Shown: positions 7,701-17,415, counted from the stretch's first letter. The stretch: 64,000 nt of DNA from Actinacidiphila sp. DG2A-62 (GCF_035825295.1 NZ_JAYMGI010000002.1:7020001-7084000); one strand, 5' to 3'. Made by a program: numbers and translations. Notes: generated by a model from the letters alone, not told the origin.

Positions 7701-8867
7701 TCAGGCCGGATAGGCGTGCGTCTGGGCGGCCTTGACGGTGGCCCACACCCGCGCGCCCCGCACCAGGGCGAGTTCGGCGACCGCGACCGCGGTCAGGTCG
7801 GCGGTGAGCGCCAACCCGCCGGGCTCGGTCGCCGTCCCGCCGGCATCGGTCGCCAACCCGCCGGGCCCCGCCGCCGTCCCATCGGGCTCCGCCGCCGTCC
7901 CGCCGGGCTCGGCGGCCAGTGCGACGCGGATCTGGTCGCCGTGCGACTCCATGCCGGTGACCCGGGCCGGCCAGGCGTTGCGTGCGCTGGAGTCCGGGCG
8001 CGCCGGGTGCAGCGTCACCGCGCTCGGCGGGAACGCGACGAAGGCCGGGCCGGACAGCGACTCCGCGGCGGTCAGGGCCAGTTCGGGCCCGAGCGTCACC
8101 AGGTGACCGTCCGCCTCGCCGCGGTAGAGGTTGAGCCCGACCAGCCGGGCGACGTAGTCGGTACGCGGCCGGCGGGCGATCTCGGCCGGCGTGCCCTCCT
8201 GCACCACCTCGCCGTGCTCGACCACCACCAGCCGGTCGGCCAGCACCATCGCGTCCAGCGGATCGTGCGTCACCAGCACCGCGACCGCCTCGAACTCCGC
8301 GAGATGGCGGCGCAGTTCGGCCCGCACCTCCAGCCGTGCGGCCGCGTCCAGCGCGGCCAGCGGCTCGTCGAGCAGCAGCAGCCGCGGCGCGGTCGCCAGC
8401 GCCCGGGCCAGCGCCACCCGCTGGGCCTGGCCGCCGGACAGCCGCCGGGGCCTGGCGTGCGCGTGGTCGGCCAGACCCATCCGGTCCAGCAGGTCCGCGG
8501 CGAGCTGCCGGGCCCGCGCCCTGCCCATGCCGCGGCAGCGCGGCCCGAAGGCGACGTTGTCCAGCGCGCTCAGGTGCGGGAAGAGCAGGTAGTCCTGGAA
8601 GATCACGCCGCACGGCCGGTCCTCGGGCGGCACCCGCAGCCGCAGCGCCGGGTCCTCCAGCACCGCGGCGTCCAGCGTCAGCGCGCCCCCGGTCAGCGGG
8701 GTCAGCCCGGCCAGCGCGCGCAGCGCCGTGGTCTTGCCCGCGCCGTTCGGCCCGAGCAGCGCCAGCACCTCGCCAGGGGCCGCCGCCAGCCGCACGTCCA
8801 GCCGGAACGCGCCCCGGTCCACCACCAGGTGCGCGTCGAGACCGGCGCTCCCGCTCCCCGCCGTCAC
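7701..8867 (-). CDS. modC: Molybdate ABC transporter ATP-binding protein
   Basis: ATPase that powers molybdate uptake, third gene of modABC. 388 residues: Walker A GPNGAGKTT at about 38-46, signature LSGGQAQRVALARAL, Walker B LLLLDEPLAALD, switch His in VLVTHD. After about residue 240 comes a MOP/TOBE-like oxyanion-binding tail, which here contains a degenerate Gly/Ala/Thr/Pro repeat of about 40 residues (EPGGTAAEPDGTAAGPGGL) not typical of the family. Start GTG at 8867 overlaps the modB stop by 4 bases, so translation is probably coupled. Convergent with the ThuA/lectin gene. Confidence 0.9.
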   Translation of the reverse strand: MTAGSGSAGLDAHLVVDRGAFRLDVRLAAAPGEVLALLGPNGAGKTTALRALAGLTPLTGGALTLDAAVLEDPALRLRVPPEDRPCGVIFQDYLLFPHLSALDNVAFGPRCRGMGRARARQLAADLLDRMGLADHAHARPRRLSGGQAQRVALARALATAPRLLLLDEPLAALDAAARLEVRAELRRHLAEFEAVAVLVTHDPLDAMVLADRLVVVEHGEVVQEGTPAEIARRPRTDYVARLVGLNLYRGEADGHLVTLGPELALTAAESLSGPAFVAFPPSAVTLHPARPDSSARNAWPARVTGMESHGDQIRVALAAEPGGTAAEPDGTAAGPGGLATDAGGTATEPGGLALTADLTAVAVAELALVRGARVWATVKAAQTHAYPA

Positions 8868-9736
8868 GCCGCCGCCCCCGTCCAGCGGTCGCGCAGGCCG
8901 GCCAGCACCGCCACCGAGACCGCCAGCAGCACCAGGCTCAGCGCGATCGCCGCGTCCGGGTCGTCCTGGAGGGCGAGGTAGACCGACAGCGGCATGGTCT
9001 GGGTGCGGCCGGGGAAGCTGCCCGCGAAGGTGATCGTCGCACCGAACTCGCCGAGTGCCCGCGCCCAGGCCAGCACCGCGCCCGCGGCCACGCCCGGCGC
9101 GATCATCGGCAGGGTCACCCGGCGGAAGGCGGTGAAGCGCGAGGCGCCCAGCGTCGCCGCGGCCTCCTCGAAGCGCGTGTCGGCGGCCCGCAGCGTGCCC
9201 TCGACGCTGATCACCAGGAACGGCATCGCCACGAACGCCTCGGCCACCACCACCCCGGCCGTGGTGAACGGCAGGGTGATCCCGAACCACGCGTCCAGCC
9301 AGCGCCCCACCACGCCGTTGCGGCCGAGCGCCAGCAGCAGCGCCACACCGCCCACCACCGGGGGCAGCACCAGCGGCAGCGTCACCAGGGCCCGTACGAT
9401 CCGGCGGCCGGGGAAGCGGGTGCGGGCCAGCAGCCAGGCCAGCGGCACGCCCAGCACCAGCGCCACCACGGTCGCCGAGGTCGCCGTCTCCAGCGACAGT
9501 CGCAGCGCCTGCCACACCGCGGCGCCGGTCAGCTGGTCCGGCATCGACCGCCACGGCGCCCTGATCAGCAGCGCCAGCAGCGGCACCAGCAGGAACGCCA
9601 TGCCCACCACGGCGGGCGCCAGCAGCGGCAGTGGAGCGCCGCGCGGCCGTCGCCGCGGGCCCGCGGACCGTCGCACGCGCGGCTGCGAGGACCGCCCCGC
9701 GCCAGGACCGGGAAACCGCTTCACGGGCTGCCTCAC
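8864..9736 (-). CDS. modB: Molybdate ABC transporter permease
   Basis: Membrane subunit of the molybdate importer, about 290 residues. Several hydrophobic helices are visible (LLAPAVVGMAFLLVPLLALL, ATVVALVLGVPLAWLLA, LVTLPLVLPPVVGGVALLLAL). The permease EAA-loop is present as EEAAATLGASRFTAFRRVTLP. The start GTG at 9736 overlaps the modA stop (GTGA); another in-frame GTG at 9724 gives a protein four residues shorter. Both fit. The stop overlaps modC. Confidence 0.9.
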   Translation of the reverse strand: MRQPVKRFPGPGAGRSSQPRVRRSAGPRRRPRGAPLPLLAPAVVGMAFLLVPLLALLIRAPWRSMPDQLTGAAVWQALRLSLETATSATVVALVLGVPLAWLLARTRFPGRRIVRALVTLPLVLPPVVGGVALLLALGRNGVVGRWLDAWFGITLPFTTAGVVVAEAFVAMPFLVISVEGTLRAADTRFEEAAATLGASRFTAFRRVTLPMIAPGVAAGAVLAWARALGEFGATITFAGSFPGRTQTMPLSVYLALQDDPDAAIALSLVLLAVSVAVLAGLRDRWTGAAA

Positions 9737-10569
9737 GGCTTGAGGAAGCCCGCCTCGCCCAGGACCTTCTGCCCCTGCGCGGACTCCACCAGCGCCACGA
9801 ACGCCCGCGCGGCCGCCGGGTTGGGCGCGTGCTCGAGCGTGACGATCGGGTACGCGTTGACCGCCTTCGCCGCCTCGGGGAAGTCCACGCCGGTGACCTT
9901 GCCGCCGGCCGCCTTCACGTCCGTCCGGTAGACCACCGAGGCGTCGACCTCCTTCAGCTCCACCTTCGTCAGCGCCGACTTCACGTCCTGCTCGTACGAC
10001 ACCGGGGTCAGCCGCAGACCGCCCGCGCGCAGTGCGGTCTGCGCGGCGGCCCCGCACGGCACCGTCTTCGCGCACAGCGCGACCTTCAGGCCGGAGCCGG
10101 TGAGGTCCTTCAGCGTGGTGATGTGCCGGGGGTTGCCGGGCAGTGTGGCAATCTCCAGCCGGTTGCGGACGAAGGTGTCCGGCGTGCCGTCGCCGTCGCC
10201 CGCGTCGGTGACCGTCTTCATGGTCGTCGGGCTGGCCGCGGCGAAGACGTCGGCGGGCGCGCCGCCGGTGATGCTCGCCGCGAGCGTGTCGCTGCCGCCG
10301 AAGCTGAAGACCACCTTGGTGCCCGGGTACGCCTTCTCGAAGTCCTCGCCGAGCGTGGTGAAGCTCTCCTTCAGCGACGCCGCCGCGAACACCACCACCG
10401 TGCCCGACACCTTCGTCGCCCGCGAGCCCGCCGTGCCGGTCGGCGTGGCGGCCGGGGCGTCGGAGGACGTGTCGTCGTCCGACGAGGAGCAGGCGGTGAG
10501 CGCGAGCAGTGCGGTGGCGCCGGCGGCGACGGCCACCAGGGCGCGCCGTCGCGCGGAACGGGTTGTCAC
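9733..10569 (-). CDS. modA: Molybdate-binding lipoprotein
   Basis: Periplasmic-type solute receptor delivering molybdate to ModB. 278 residues. The N-terminus is a lipoprotein signal: basic RSARRR, hydrophobic core, lipobox LTAC with Cys at about residue 27. Conserved ModA features: VFAAASLKE near residue 60, SFGGSDTLAASI, GAPADVFAAAS, and DASVVYRTDVKAA late in the chain. Start GTG at 10569, preceded by GGGAG. First gene of modABC. An inverted repeat at 10634-10650 sits upstream and may be an operator. Confidence 0.92.
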   Translation of the reverse strand: MTTRSARRRALVAVAAGATALLALTACSSSDDDTSSDAPAATPTGTAGSRATKVSGTVVVFAAASLKESFTTLGEDFEKAYPGTKVVFSFGGSDTLAASITGGAPADVFAAASPTTMKTVTDAGDGDGTPDTFVRNRLEIATLPGNPRHITTLKDLTGSGLKVALCAKTVPCGAAAQTALRAGGLRLTPVSYEQDVKSALTKVELKEVDASVVYRTDVKAAGGKVTGVDFPEAAKAVNAYPIVTLEHAPNPAAARAFVALVESAQGQKVLGEAGFLKP

Positions 10570-10633
10570 AAGGTTTCTCCCTTTCGGCGCCTCTCGGACC
10601 ACGGCTGACCTGGCTGTGCCGATGATAGTGCCG

Positions 10634-10650
10634 CATCTGCGAGGCAGATG
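10634..10650. promoter_or_regulatory. Inverted repeat upstream of modABC, possible operator
   Basis: Perfect 7-base arms CATCTGC and GCAGATG around a GAG centre, 65-81 bases ahead of the modA start. The position suits a repressor site. The binding protein is unknown and the resemblance to ModE sites is not strong. Confidence 0.45.
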
Positions 10651-10740
10651 TCTGCTGGACCATTGCATAATCCGAACATCTCCCGGCTCGGGGCTCGCTT
10701 GTGCGATCCTCCGACGATCGGATGCGGACTGCCGCCGGGC

Positions 10741-10787
10741 GGGAACGGCCGCGTCAACGGGAACGGCCGCCCACACGGGAACGGCCG
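10741..10787. repeat. Three 18-bp direct repeats (iteron-like) upstream of modABC
   Basis: GGGAACGGCCG recurs at 10741, 10759 and 10777, an exact 18-base period, with variable 7-base tails. The last unit runs into the terminator hairpin of the preceding GH3 gene. It may be an activator or repressor array for modA or simple repeat expansion. Confidence 0.55.
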
Positions 10788-10822
10788 TCTCCTCGACGCG
10801 TGGTGCGTCGAGGAGACGGCCG
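10782..10822 (-). terminator. Strong hairpin terminator after the GH3 gene
   Basis: A perfect 18-bp stem (10782-10799 with 10805-10822) around a GTGGT loop begins 25 bases after the GH3 stop. There is no U-run, as is usual for actinomycete terminators. It would isolate the GH3 transcript from modABC downstream on the same strand. Confidence 0.75.
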
Positions 10823-10846
10823 CCGTGGTTCGACCGGTCAGCCTTC

Positions 10847-13800
10847 TCAGCCGGTCGCCCAGCTGGTCAGGCCCGCGCCGTACGCGTACAGCGGATTGCC
10901 GTACGTGGTCGGCACCGTCTGTCCGGCGTCGATCTTCGCCCGGATGTCCTGCCGCTCGGCGTCCGTCGCGCCGAGGTCGTACGGCAGGTCCCACGCCTCG
11001 TTGGCGTCGGCCTGGGTGTCGCCGCCGCCCGGCTTGAGCACCTGGTCCAGGCTGCGCGGCAGCTGCCAGGGCAGGTGGCCGTGCGGGGTGTAGTCGCCGA
11101 AGAGCAGGCTGGCGGTGGCCGGGCCCACCTCCTCGCCGCCGCGGTAGGTCACCACGATGGCGTCGGCCAGGTTGTTCCAGTCGCTGATCACGATGGGTCG
11201 CGGCAGCGTCAGCACGACCACCACCGGGACGCCCTGGTTCTTGAACTTCTGGATCAGCGCGACCTGGTCGGCCGGCAGGTACGGCTGGGTGTCCGGCCAC
11301 GCGGTGGCGTGGGTGTACGACGGCTCGCCCACGTCCACCACCGCGAGCTTCGGCGTCGGACCGGTGTCCTGGTAGACGTTGACGCCCGCGGTCGCGGCCC
11401 GCTTCTTGATCGCGTCCAGCATGTCCAGCGAACCGTCGTCCGGGTGGAAGTAGCTGGACCAGATGCAGCAGGCCGCGCCGTCGGTCGCCCGGTCGCCGGT
11501 GACCACGATGTTGTCGCCGGCGTTCAGCTTCACCGGCAGCACGCCGTCGTTCTTCAGCACGGTGTCCGACTCGCGCGCCGCCTGGTTCGCCAGCTGCACG
11601 TAGGACGGCTGGTGGAAGCGGTACGGGCCGTTCACCGGGTCGCCGTACGGGTGGTCGAAGATCCCCAGCTCGAACTTGAGCTTCAGGATGCGCCCCACCG
11701 CGTCGTCGATCCGCGACTGCGGCACCTGCTGCTCGAAGCTCGCCATGGTGAACCCGGTGGCGCCCGGGTCGGCGCCGCCCATCACGTCCGAGCCGGCGTT
11801 CGCCGCGTTGATCCACGCCGACGACGGCAGCCAGTCGGTGGTGATCAGGCCGGTGTAGCCGATGTTCTGCCGCAGGTAGGCCAGGATCTTGGCGCTGTCG
11901 CCGGCCCGGGACCGCCCGGGTCGAGGTACGAACTGCCCGCGTAGCCCGGCATGATGTTCACCGCGCCGGCCTCGATCGCCGCCTTGAACGGGATCATGTG
12001 GTACTTGATCGTGACTCCGTCGTAGACGATCCCGGCCTCGCCGCCGGCGCCCTCGCCCGGCCAGTGCTTGACCGTGGCCAGCACCGAGTGCGGGTTCAGC
12101 TCCGGGCCGCCCTGCAACCCGGCGACCAGCGCCCGCAGTTGGGCCGCGGCCACGTCGGCGTTCTCGCCGCCGCCCTCCTGGATGCGCGGGTAGAGCACCT
12201 TGGTGCCCACCTCGGCCAGCGGCGACAGCGTGCCGCGGGCGCCGACCTCCAGCTCCTCCTTGCGCTGCATGTCGCCCAGTTGGTAGTCCAGCGGGTAGTC
12301 CTTGCCCGCCGCCAGCGTGCTCTGCAACGGGTACGTCGTCTGGTAGCCGGCGGTGGTGTCGCCCGCGGAGACCGGCGGGATGCCGAGCCGGGTGGCCGCC
12401 GTCGACAGCAGCACGTTGTTCAGGTCGGCCGGCTGCGCGGGCCCGAAGTGCCAGCCGGACATGGGGTACTGCTGCACGTTGTAGAACATCTGGTACGCCT
12501 TCTCCTCCAGGGTCATCCTGGAGAGCAGGTCGCTCACCCGCGTGTCGACCGACAGCCGCCAGTCCTCGTACGGCTCGATCGTGCCGTCCTTGTTGAGGTC
12601 ACGCGCGCCGTTGATGACGTTGATCCCGTCGTTCACCTGCTCGATGTCCGGCAGGTAGACGCTGAAGGTGCGGATGTTCGAGGTGGCCCGCGTACCCGAG
12701 CCGCTCACTGCGACGACGAACCACTTGTACGTCCAGCGGTCGGTGATGTCCCAGCTCGGCGTGTAGCTGGTGCCGGTGGGCTCGGCGACCTTGGTGTAGA
12801 GGTCCAGCAGGTTGCCCGACGCGGTGAAGTCGTAGTCGGTGCGGCTGATGTTGATCCACACCTCGTAGTGCGCCGCGCCGCCGACGGCCGCCCAGGACAG
12901 CGCGGGACGCCGGGTGTTGGTGACCATCGCGTGGTCCGCGGGGGCGGACAGCGCGAACTGGCCGGTGGTGGCCGGGGCCTTGGTCGGCCCGGACAGCAGC
13001 GGCGGGGTCGAGGTGGAGGAGTCCACCGTGCCGTAGACCTGGAACTCCCAGAGGGAGTAGCCGTATCCGGTGGCGCGCGCGGTGCCGGTCAGCCGCACGT
13101 AGCGGCCCTTGCCGGTCACCGGGAGCTGCTCGACGCCACCCTTGCCGTCGGTGGTGCTGTAGAGCTGCGTCCACGCGGTGCCGTTGTCCGACACCTCGAT
13201 CCGGTAGCCCTTGCCGTACGCCGACTCCCAGTTGAGCACGATGCCGGTGACGGAGCCGATGGCGCCCAGGTCCACCTGGAGCCACTCGTTGTCGGTGTAC
13301 AGGCTCGACCAGCGGGTGTCGGTGCGGCCGTCGAGGGCCGCGGCGGGCGCGTTGCCGCCCTCGTAGGACGACGCGGAGACCTGCTTGTAGGCGGAGATCA
13401 CCGAGCCGGAGAAGTCGCCGCCGCCCGGGTTGGTGCCGCCGGTGCTGCCGCCGTTCGTCCCGCCGCCGTTGGTTCCGCCGCCGGCGGTCGATCCGCTGCC
13501 GGTGTAGACCTCGAACTCCCACAGCGAGTAGCCGTATCCGGTGCCGCGCGCGGTGCCGTACATCCGCACGTAGCGCCCGGAGCCGCTGACGTCGAGCGAC
13601 TGGGTGCCGCCCGTGCCGGTGGTGGTGGAGTAGACGTCGGTCCAGGTCTGGGCATCGGCGGAGACCTGGATCGTGAACGCCTTGCCGTACGCGGTCTCCC
13701 AGTTGAGCACCACGCGGCACACGCTCGCGCTCGCGCCCAGGTCGACCTGGAGCCACTGGGGGTCGGAGGCGCCGCTGGACCAGCGGGTGCCGGTGTCACC

Positions 13801-14415
13801 GTCGACGGCCGCGGAGGCGGGGGTGCCGGCGCTCTCGGTGGAGGAGGCGGTCGCGGTACGTCCGCGGGCCGCGTTCACGGTGCCGCAGCCGCCGGCCGCG
13901 CCGGCCGTGCCGTAGACCTGGAACTCCCAGAGGGAGTAGCCGTATCCGGTGCCGCGCGCGGTGCCGTACATCCGCACGTAGCGACCGGAACCGTTTACGG
14001 CGAGCGTCTGCGTGCCGCCGGCGCCGGTGGTGGTGGAGTAGACGTCGGTCCAGGTCTGGGCATCGGCGGAGACCTGGATCGTGAACGCCTTGCCGTACGC
14101 GGTCTCCCAGTTGAGCACCACCGAGGTGATCGTGTCGGTGCTGCCCAGGTCGACCTGGAGCCACTGGGGGTCGGAGGCGGCGCTGGACCAGCGGGTGCCG
14201 GTGTCGCCGTCCACCGCCGCGGAGGCGGGGGTGCCGGCGTTCTCCGTCGAGGAGGCGGTGGCCGTCCGGCCCTGGGACAGCAGCGTGTCCGCCGCCTGCG
14301 CCGTCCCGCTAGTCGCGCCGATGGCGCCGCCGATCGCCAGCGCCATCACGGCGACGATCGCCACCAGCGATCTGTGTCGTCTCGTGCGTCGCACGAGGGG
14401 GGTAAGGAACCTCAT
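10847..14415 (-). pseudogene. Secreted multidomain GH3 glycosidase with three discoidin (F5/8 C, CBM32-like) modules, frameshifted
   Basis: About 1,190 residues if read across one frameshift. Start ATG at 14415 has GGAG six bases ahead. A Sec signal ends near AQAAD (residue 43). Three F5/8 type C sugar-binding modules follow at about 45-172, 185-310 and 340-465; the first two are near copies. Then a fibronectin-like segment (about 490-600) and the GH3 catalytic domain (YKHWPGEG-like KHWPGEGAGGEAG motif). The frame breaks near 11905-11915 (GGCCCGGGACCGCCCGGG on + strand); the other frame restores GYTGLITTDWLPSSAW, carrying the presumed nucleophile Asp, and continues to the stop at 10847. One base gained or two lost explains it. 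As written the catalytic half is cut off, so it is either a pseudogene or a sequence error. Beta-glucosidase-type activity is inferred. Confidence 0.8.
13500..14270 (-). repeat. In-frame 408-bp duplication encoding discoidin modules 1 and 2
   Basis: Two copies lie 408 bases apart (136 codons). For example GACGTCGGTC starts at 13633 and again at 14041. About 100 bases from that region are identical, while flanking parts have drifted, which suggests recent duplication or gene conversion inside the GH3 gene. Confidence 0.8.
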
Positions 14416-14758
14416 CTGCATCTCCACGGGAGGCGCCGTCCGCGGACGGCTGGGGGACTGCGGACTGCCGCGACGGCATCCGGAGTTGACTCGGGAGAGC
14501 GCTCTCCGGGGGAGTGTCCCGGCCGCGTCGAACCCGTGTCAATCCCTGTGCGTCCGCTGTGGAACGCCCCCGTGGGCCCGGCCACGCGGCCGTGTGCGGG
14601 GCGGTCGGCCGTCGTGCGCCGGTCCGCCCGGACGGTCGACGATCCCCCGGGGCAACCCTGCTGAGCTGCGAGGGGAGCCCGGCGCGTCGGCCGCCCGTTC
14701 GAGGGGTGTGGCGTGAAAACGACCCGTGCGCCGCGGCGGAGAACGTAATCTCTTCTGC
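14416..14758. other. Divergent intergenic region, GH3 / Cys-rich protein
   Basis: 343 bases between two divergent starts. The only clear structure is the LacI-type palindrome at 14494-14507. I see no small gene and no strong sigma-70 style promoter. Confidence 0.6.
14494..14507. promoter_or_regulatory. LacI-family operator-like palindrome upstream of GH3
   Basis: GGAGAGCGCTCTCC is a perfect 14-base palindrome about 80 bases ahead of the GH3 start. It has the central GAGCGCTC core of Streptomyces LacI-type sugar repressors such as CebR. The same GAGAGCGCTCTC occurs before the GH92 gene (34026-34037), and a CebR consensus box precedes the GH9 gene (53947-53960). Confidence 0.7.
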
Positions 14759-15040
14759 GTGAGCAGAGGTGTGGAGAGCCGACAGTGTGCCCGTTGTGGC
14801 GAACTGGAGGCACGGTTCCTGGACCCGGAGACCCCCAATCCGGGCGCTTTCCTGTACCGCTGGGCCACTCACCACCTCGACGACCACGGCACCCGGCCGG
14901 GCCCCCGCGAGGGGTGCGCGGAGTGCGACACCTATGCGGAGAACGCGGTCGGGGTGCACAGCGTGGTGTGGGAGCGGTGGCGGCAGACGCACTACATGCA
15001 GTGCGCGCTCGCGCCGGACTGGAAGCCGCGGACCGACTAG
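14759..15040 (+). CDS. Small conserved Cys-rich hypothetical protein
   Basis: 93 residues if the GTG at 14759 is used; a GTG four codons later is also possible. Cys pairs near the start (CARCGE) and in the middle (GCAECDTY) form a CxxC...CxxC arrangement that could bind zinc. Several His and Trp residues lie in TRWATHHLDDH-like and WERWRQTHYM-like segments. No membrane helix. I do not recognise a named family. It stands alone, divergent from the GH3 gene. Confidence 0.65.
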   Translation: MSRGVESRQCARCGELEARFLDPETPNPGAFLYRWATHHLDDHGTRPGPREGCAECDTYAENAVGVHSVVWERWRQTHYMQCALAPDWKPRTD

Positions 15041-15125
15041 ACCGACCAGCCGGGCCGGCCCACGCTCGCCCCGGGTGAGCCGGGCGCGCCCGGGGTGCTT
15101 CCCGCGGCGCTCGGGACGGTGCCGC

Positions 15126-16378
15126 TCATGGCGCCTCGTGCGGCGCCCGCCTGGCCGCCTCCCGGGATGCCTCCCGCGGCGCGATCATCGTCATGCCGGC
15201 GGGCGAGCCGCCGCTGAGCGCCGCCAGGGCGGCCGGGGCCTCGTCCAGGCCGATGACCGACCCGGTCAGCAGCTCCGGGCGCAGCGTGCCGGCGGCCACC
15301 TGGCGCATCAGCTCGGGGTAGGCGTGCGCGGGCATGCCGTGGCTACCGAGCAGTTGGAGCTCCAGGGCCAGCACCCGGTCCATCGGCACGGGTGTGCCGC
15401 CGGCCGGGAGCAGGCCGACCTGGACGTGCCGGCCGCGGGCCCGCAGCCCGGCGACCGAGGCGGCGCAGGTCGCGGCGGAGCCGAGGGCGTCCAGGGACAG
15501 GTGCGCGCCGCCGCCGGTCAGCTCGCGCACGGCCTCGGCGGTGTGGTGTGCGGCGGATGCGGTGGCGGGTCCCGCGGATGCGGTGGCGTGCGCCGCGGAC
15601 GGCCCGGCGGGGGAGGGGGAGGTGGCCGGGGCGGAAGGGGCGGGGGCGGTGTCGGAGAGCGCTCCCCCGGCGTGGAGAGCGTTTCCGGCGTCGCCACGGG
15701 GGTCTCGGCCGCGCCGGGGGCGGTGGCGGCCGGGTCCACCGCGGCCTGTGCGCCGAGCGACAGGGCCAGCTCGCGGGCGCGCGGCGAGGGGTCGACGGCC
15801 ACCACCCGGGCACCCGCCGCGACCGCGATCATCACCGCGGAGAGCCCCACGCCGCCGCAGCCGTGCACCGCGACCCACTCGCCGGGCCGCACTCCGCCCT
15901 GCGCGACCACCGCGCGGTGGGCGGTGGCGAAACGGCAGCCGAGCGAGGCGGCCGTGGTCGTCGCCATGCCGTCGGGCACCGCCACCAGGTTCACGTCGGC
16001 GTGATGGAGCGTCACATACTCCGCGTAGGAGCCCCAATGGGTGAAGCCCGGCTGCTGCTGGCGCTCGCACACTTGCTGGTCGCCGCGGGCGCACGCCGCA
16101 CAGGTCCCGCACGCGCAGACGAACGGCGCGGTGACGCGGGCGCCTTCGCGCCAGCCGGTCACGCCCGCGCCCGTCGCCACGACGGTGCCCGCGAGTTCGT
16201 GGCCCGGCACGTGCGGCAGCGTGATGCCGGGGTCGTGGCCGAGCCACCCGTGCCAGTCGCTGCGGCACAGGCCGGTGGCCTCCACGCGGATCACCACGCC
16301 GCCGGGCGGCGGCGCGGGGTCCGCCACCCGCCGTACCTCGGGCAGCCGCCCGAACTCCTCGATCAGCACCGCTCGCAT
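15126..16378 (-). pseudogene. Zinc-dependent alcohol dehydrogenase, split by an out-of-frame low-complexity insertion
   Basis: MDR-family dehydrogenase. Start ATG at 16378. The catalytic-zinc motif is present (GLCRSDWHGWLGHD, then PHVPGHELAGTVVATGAGV), as is the structural zinc site with four Cys (CACGTCAACARGDQQVC) and the Rossmann motif HGCGGVGLSAVMIA. Reading fails after AQAAVDPAAT near 15720. The fold resumes in another frame with TAEAVRELTGGGAHLSLDALGS at about 15545 and runs to 15126. The 170-180 bases in between are Ala/Pro/Thr-rich low complexity with repeated GCGGATGCGGTGGCG, absent from usual members (about 340 residues). The insertion shifts the frame, so no full enzyme is made unless the sequence is wrong. 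Confidence 0.8.
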
Positions 16379-16577
16379 GTCCGCACCCTTCCGTTCCTTC
16401 CCGCGCTGGCCGCGCCGCCCGCGCCCGGCGTGGCCCGTGCCGCCCGTGCCGCGTGCCGCTCGCGCCGCTCGGCCGCTCGCGCCGCCGCTCCGTCCGTGCG
16501 CCGCGGCGCGCCGTTCGGGCGCTGCGCGCTTCCGCCGGGCCCGGTCCATCCTGCCCGGTCCTGGCACACTGGTCCGC

Positions 16578-17129
16578 ATGGCTGGGGCGTGGGGTCGGGC
16601 CGGCGAGCCGCCGGGGGCCGCGGGGCGGCGCGGACCGGGCGCGGTGCGCAGGATCGGTGTCACCGGGCACCGGGCGATCCCGGCGGAACTGACCGGGCAC
16701 GTACGGAGAGCGCTCACCCGGGAGCTGCGGGCGGTCGTGGGGCGGCCCGGGTCCGTGGAGGCGCTCAGCTGCCTCGCGGCCGGCGCGGACCAGCTGTTCG
16801 CCGAGATCGCGCTCGACAGCGGGGCGCGGCTGACCGCGGTGACGCCCGCGGACGACTACGAGAGCACGTTCGCGCCCGCCGAACTGGCCCGGTTCCGCGT
16901 GCTGTTGCGGCGGGCGGACACGCATGTCGCGCTGGACTTCGCGCGGGTCTGCGGCGAGGCGTACTACGCCGCGGGGGCGTATATCGCCGACCACTGCGAC
17001 CTCATCGTCGCGGTGTGGGACGGGATGCCGGCGCGCGGGCAGGGCGGGACGGCCGAAGTCGTCCACTATGCGCGGGCTTTGGGCAAGCCCGTCTCCGTGA
17101 TCTGGCGCCCCGGCGTCCACCGCCCCTGA
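16578..17129 (+). CDS. SLOG-domain (LOG/DprA-like Rossmann) protein
   Basis: 183 residues. After a basic, Gly-rich N-terminal 25 residues comes a single nucleotide-binding Rossmannoid domain: RIGVTGHRAIP (about 26-36), LSCLAAGADQLFAEIAL with the Gly-rich turn, AVTPADDYESTF, and DLIVAVWDGMPARGQGGTAEVVHYARALGKPV. This pattern (GxTGHR plus GGT-E-V) marks the SLOG superfamily, whose members bind or process nucleotides and are linked to conflict and signalling systems. The next gene, facing it tail to tail, encodes a SLATT membrane protein, a recurrent partner class of SLOG proteins. Start ATG at 16578; the ligand is unknown. Confidence 0.75.
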   Translation: MAGAWGRAGEPPGAAGRRGPGAVRRIGVTGHRAIPAELTGHVRRALTRELRAVVGRPGSVEALSCLAAGADQLFAEIALDSGARLTAVTPADDYESTFAPAELARFRVLLRRADTHVALDFARVCGEAYYAAGAYIADHCDLIVAVWDGMPARGQGGTAEVVHYARALGKPVSVIWRPGVHRP

Positions 17130-17291
17130 CGCTGTCGCCGAGTCGGCGGCTCGGGCCGCGCCTCCTTCGACGACTCCGCGTCGGCCTCCGCATCACCTCG
17201 GGCCGGTGGCCCTTCCCGTCAGCTCGGCGCCGGACGCCGCGCCGCCGGGCACCCCAGGCTGGTTCAGCCCCGCGCTGGGCGTCGACCCCCA

Positions 17292-17415
17292 GGGGCGCGG
17301 GGAACCGCTCCCCCAGAGCTTCGCCCGGGAGGTACCCCCGCACGCCTCCCCCAGACCTTCGCCCGGGAGGTACCCCCAGCCGGTGATGGGCTGCTCGCGC
17401 GGTTCCCCGCGCCCC
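17292..17415. repeat. Long inverted repeat enclosing two copies of the GGGAGGTACCCCC unit
   Basis: Perfect 17-base arms GGGGCGCGGGGAACCGC (17292-17308) and its complement (17399-17415) enclose two 32-base direct repeats (17308-17339, 17346-17377). It lies between convergent SLOG and SLATT genes, where it can serve as a bidirectional terminator. The internal unit also occurs inside the acyl-CoA dehydrogenase gene. The layout is like a small palindromic mobile or REP-like element. Confidence 0.75.

Noticed and set aside
15654..16720. GGAGAGCGCTC-like half palindromes as operators
   Set aside because: They lie inside coding sequence (dehydrogenase insertion and SLOG gene) and are imperfect, unlike the intergenic copies.
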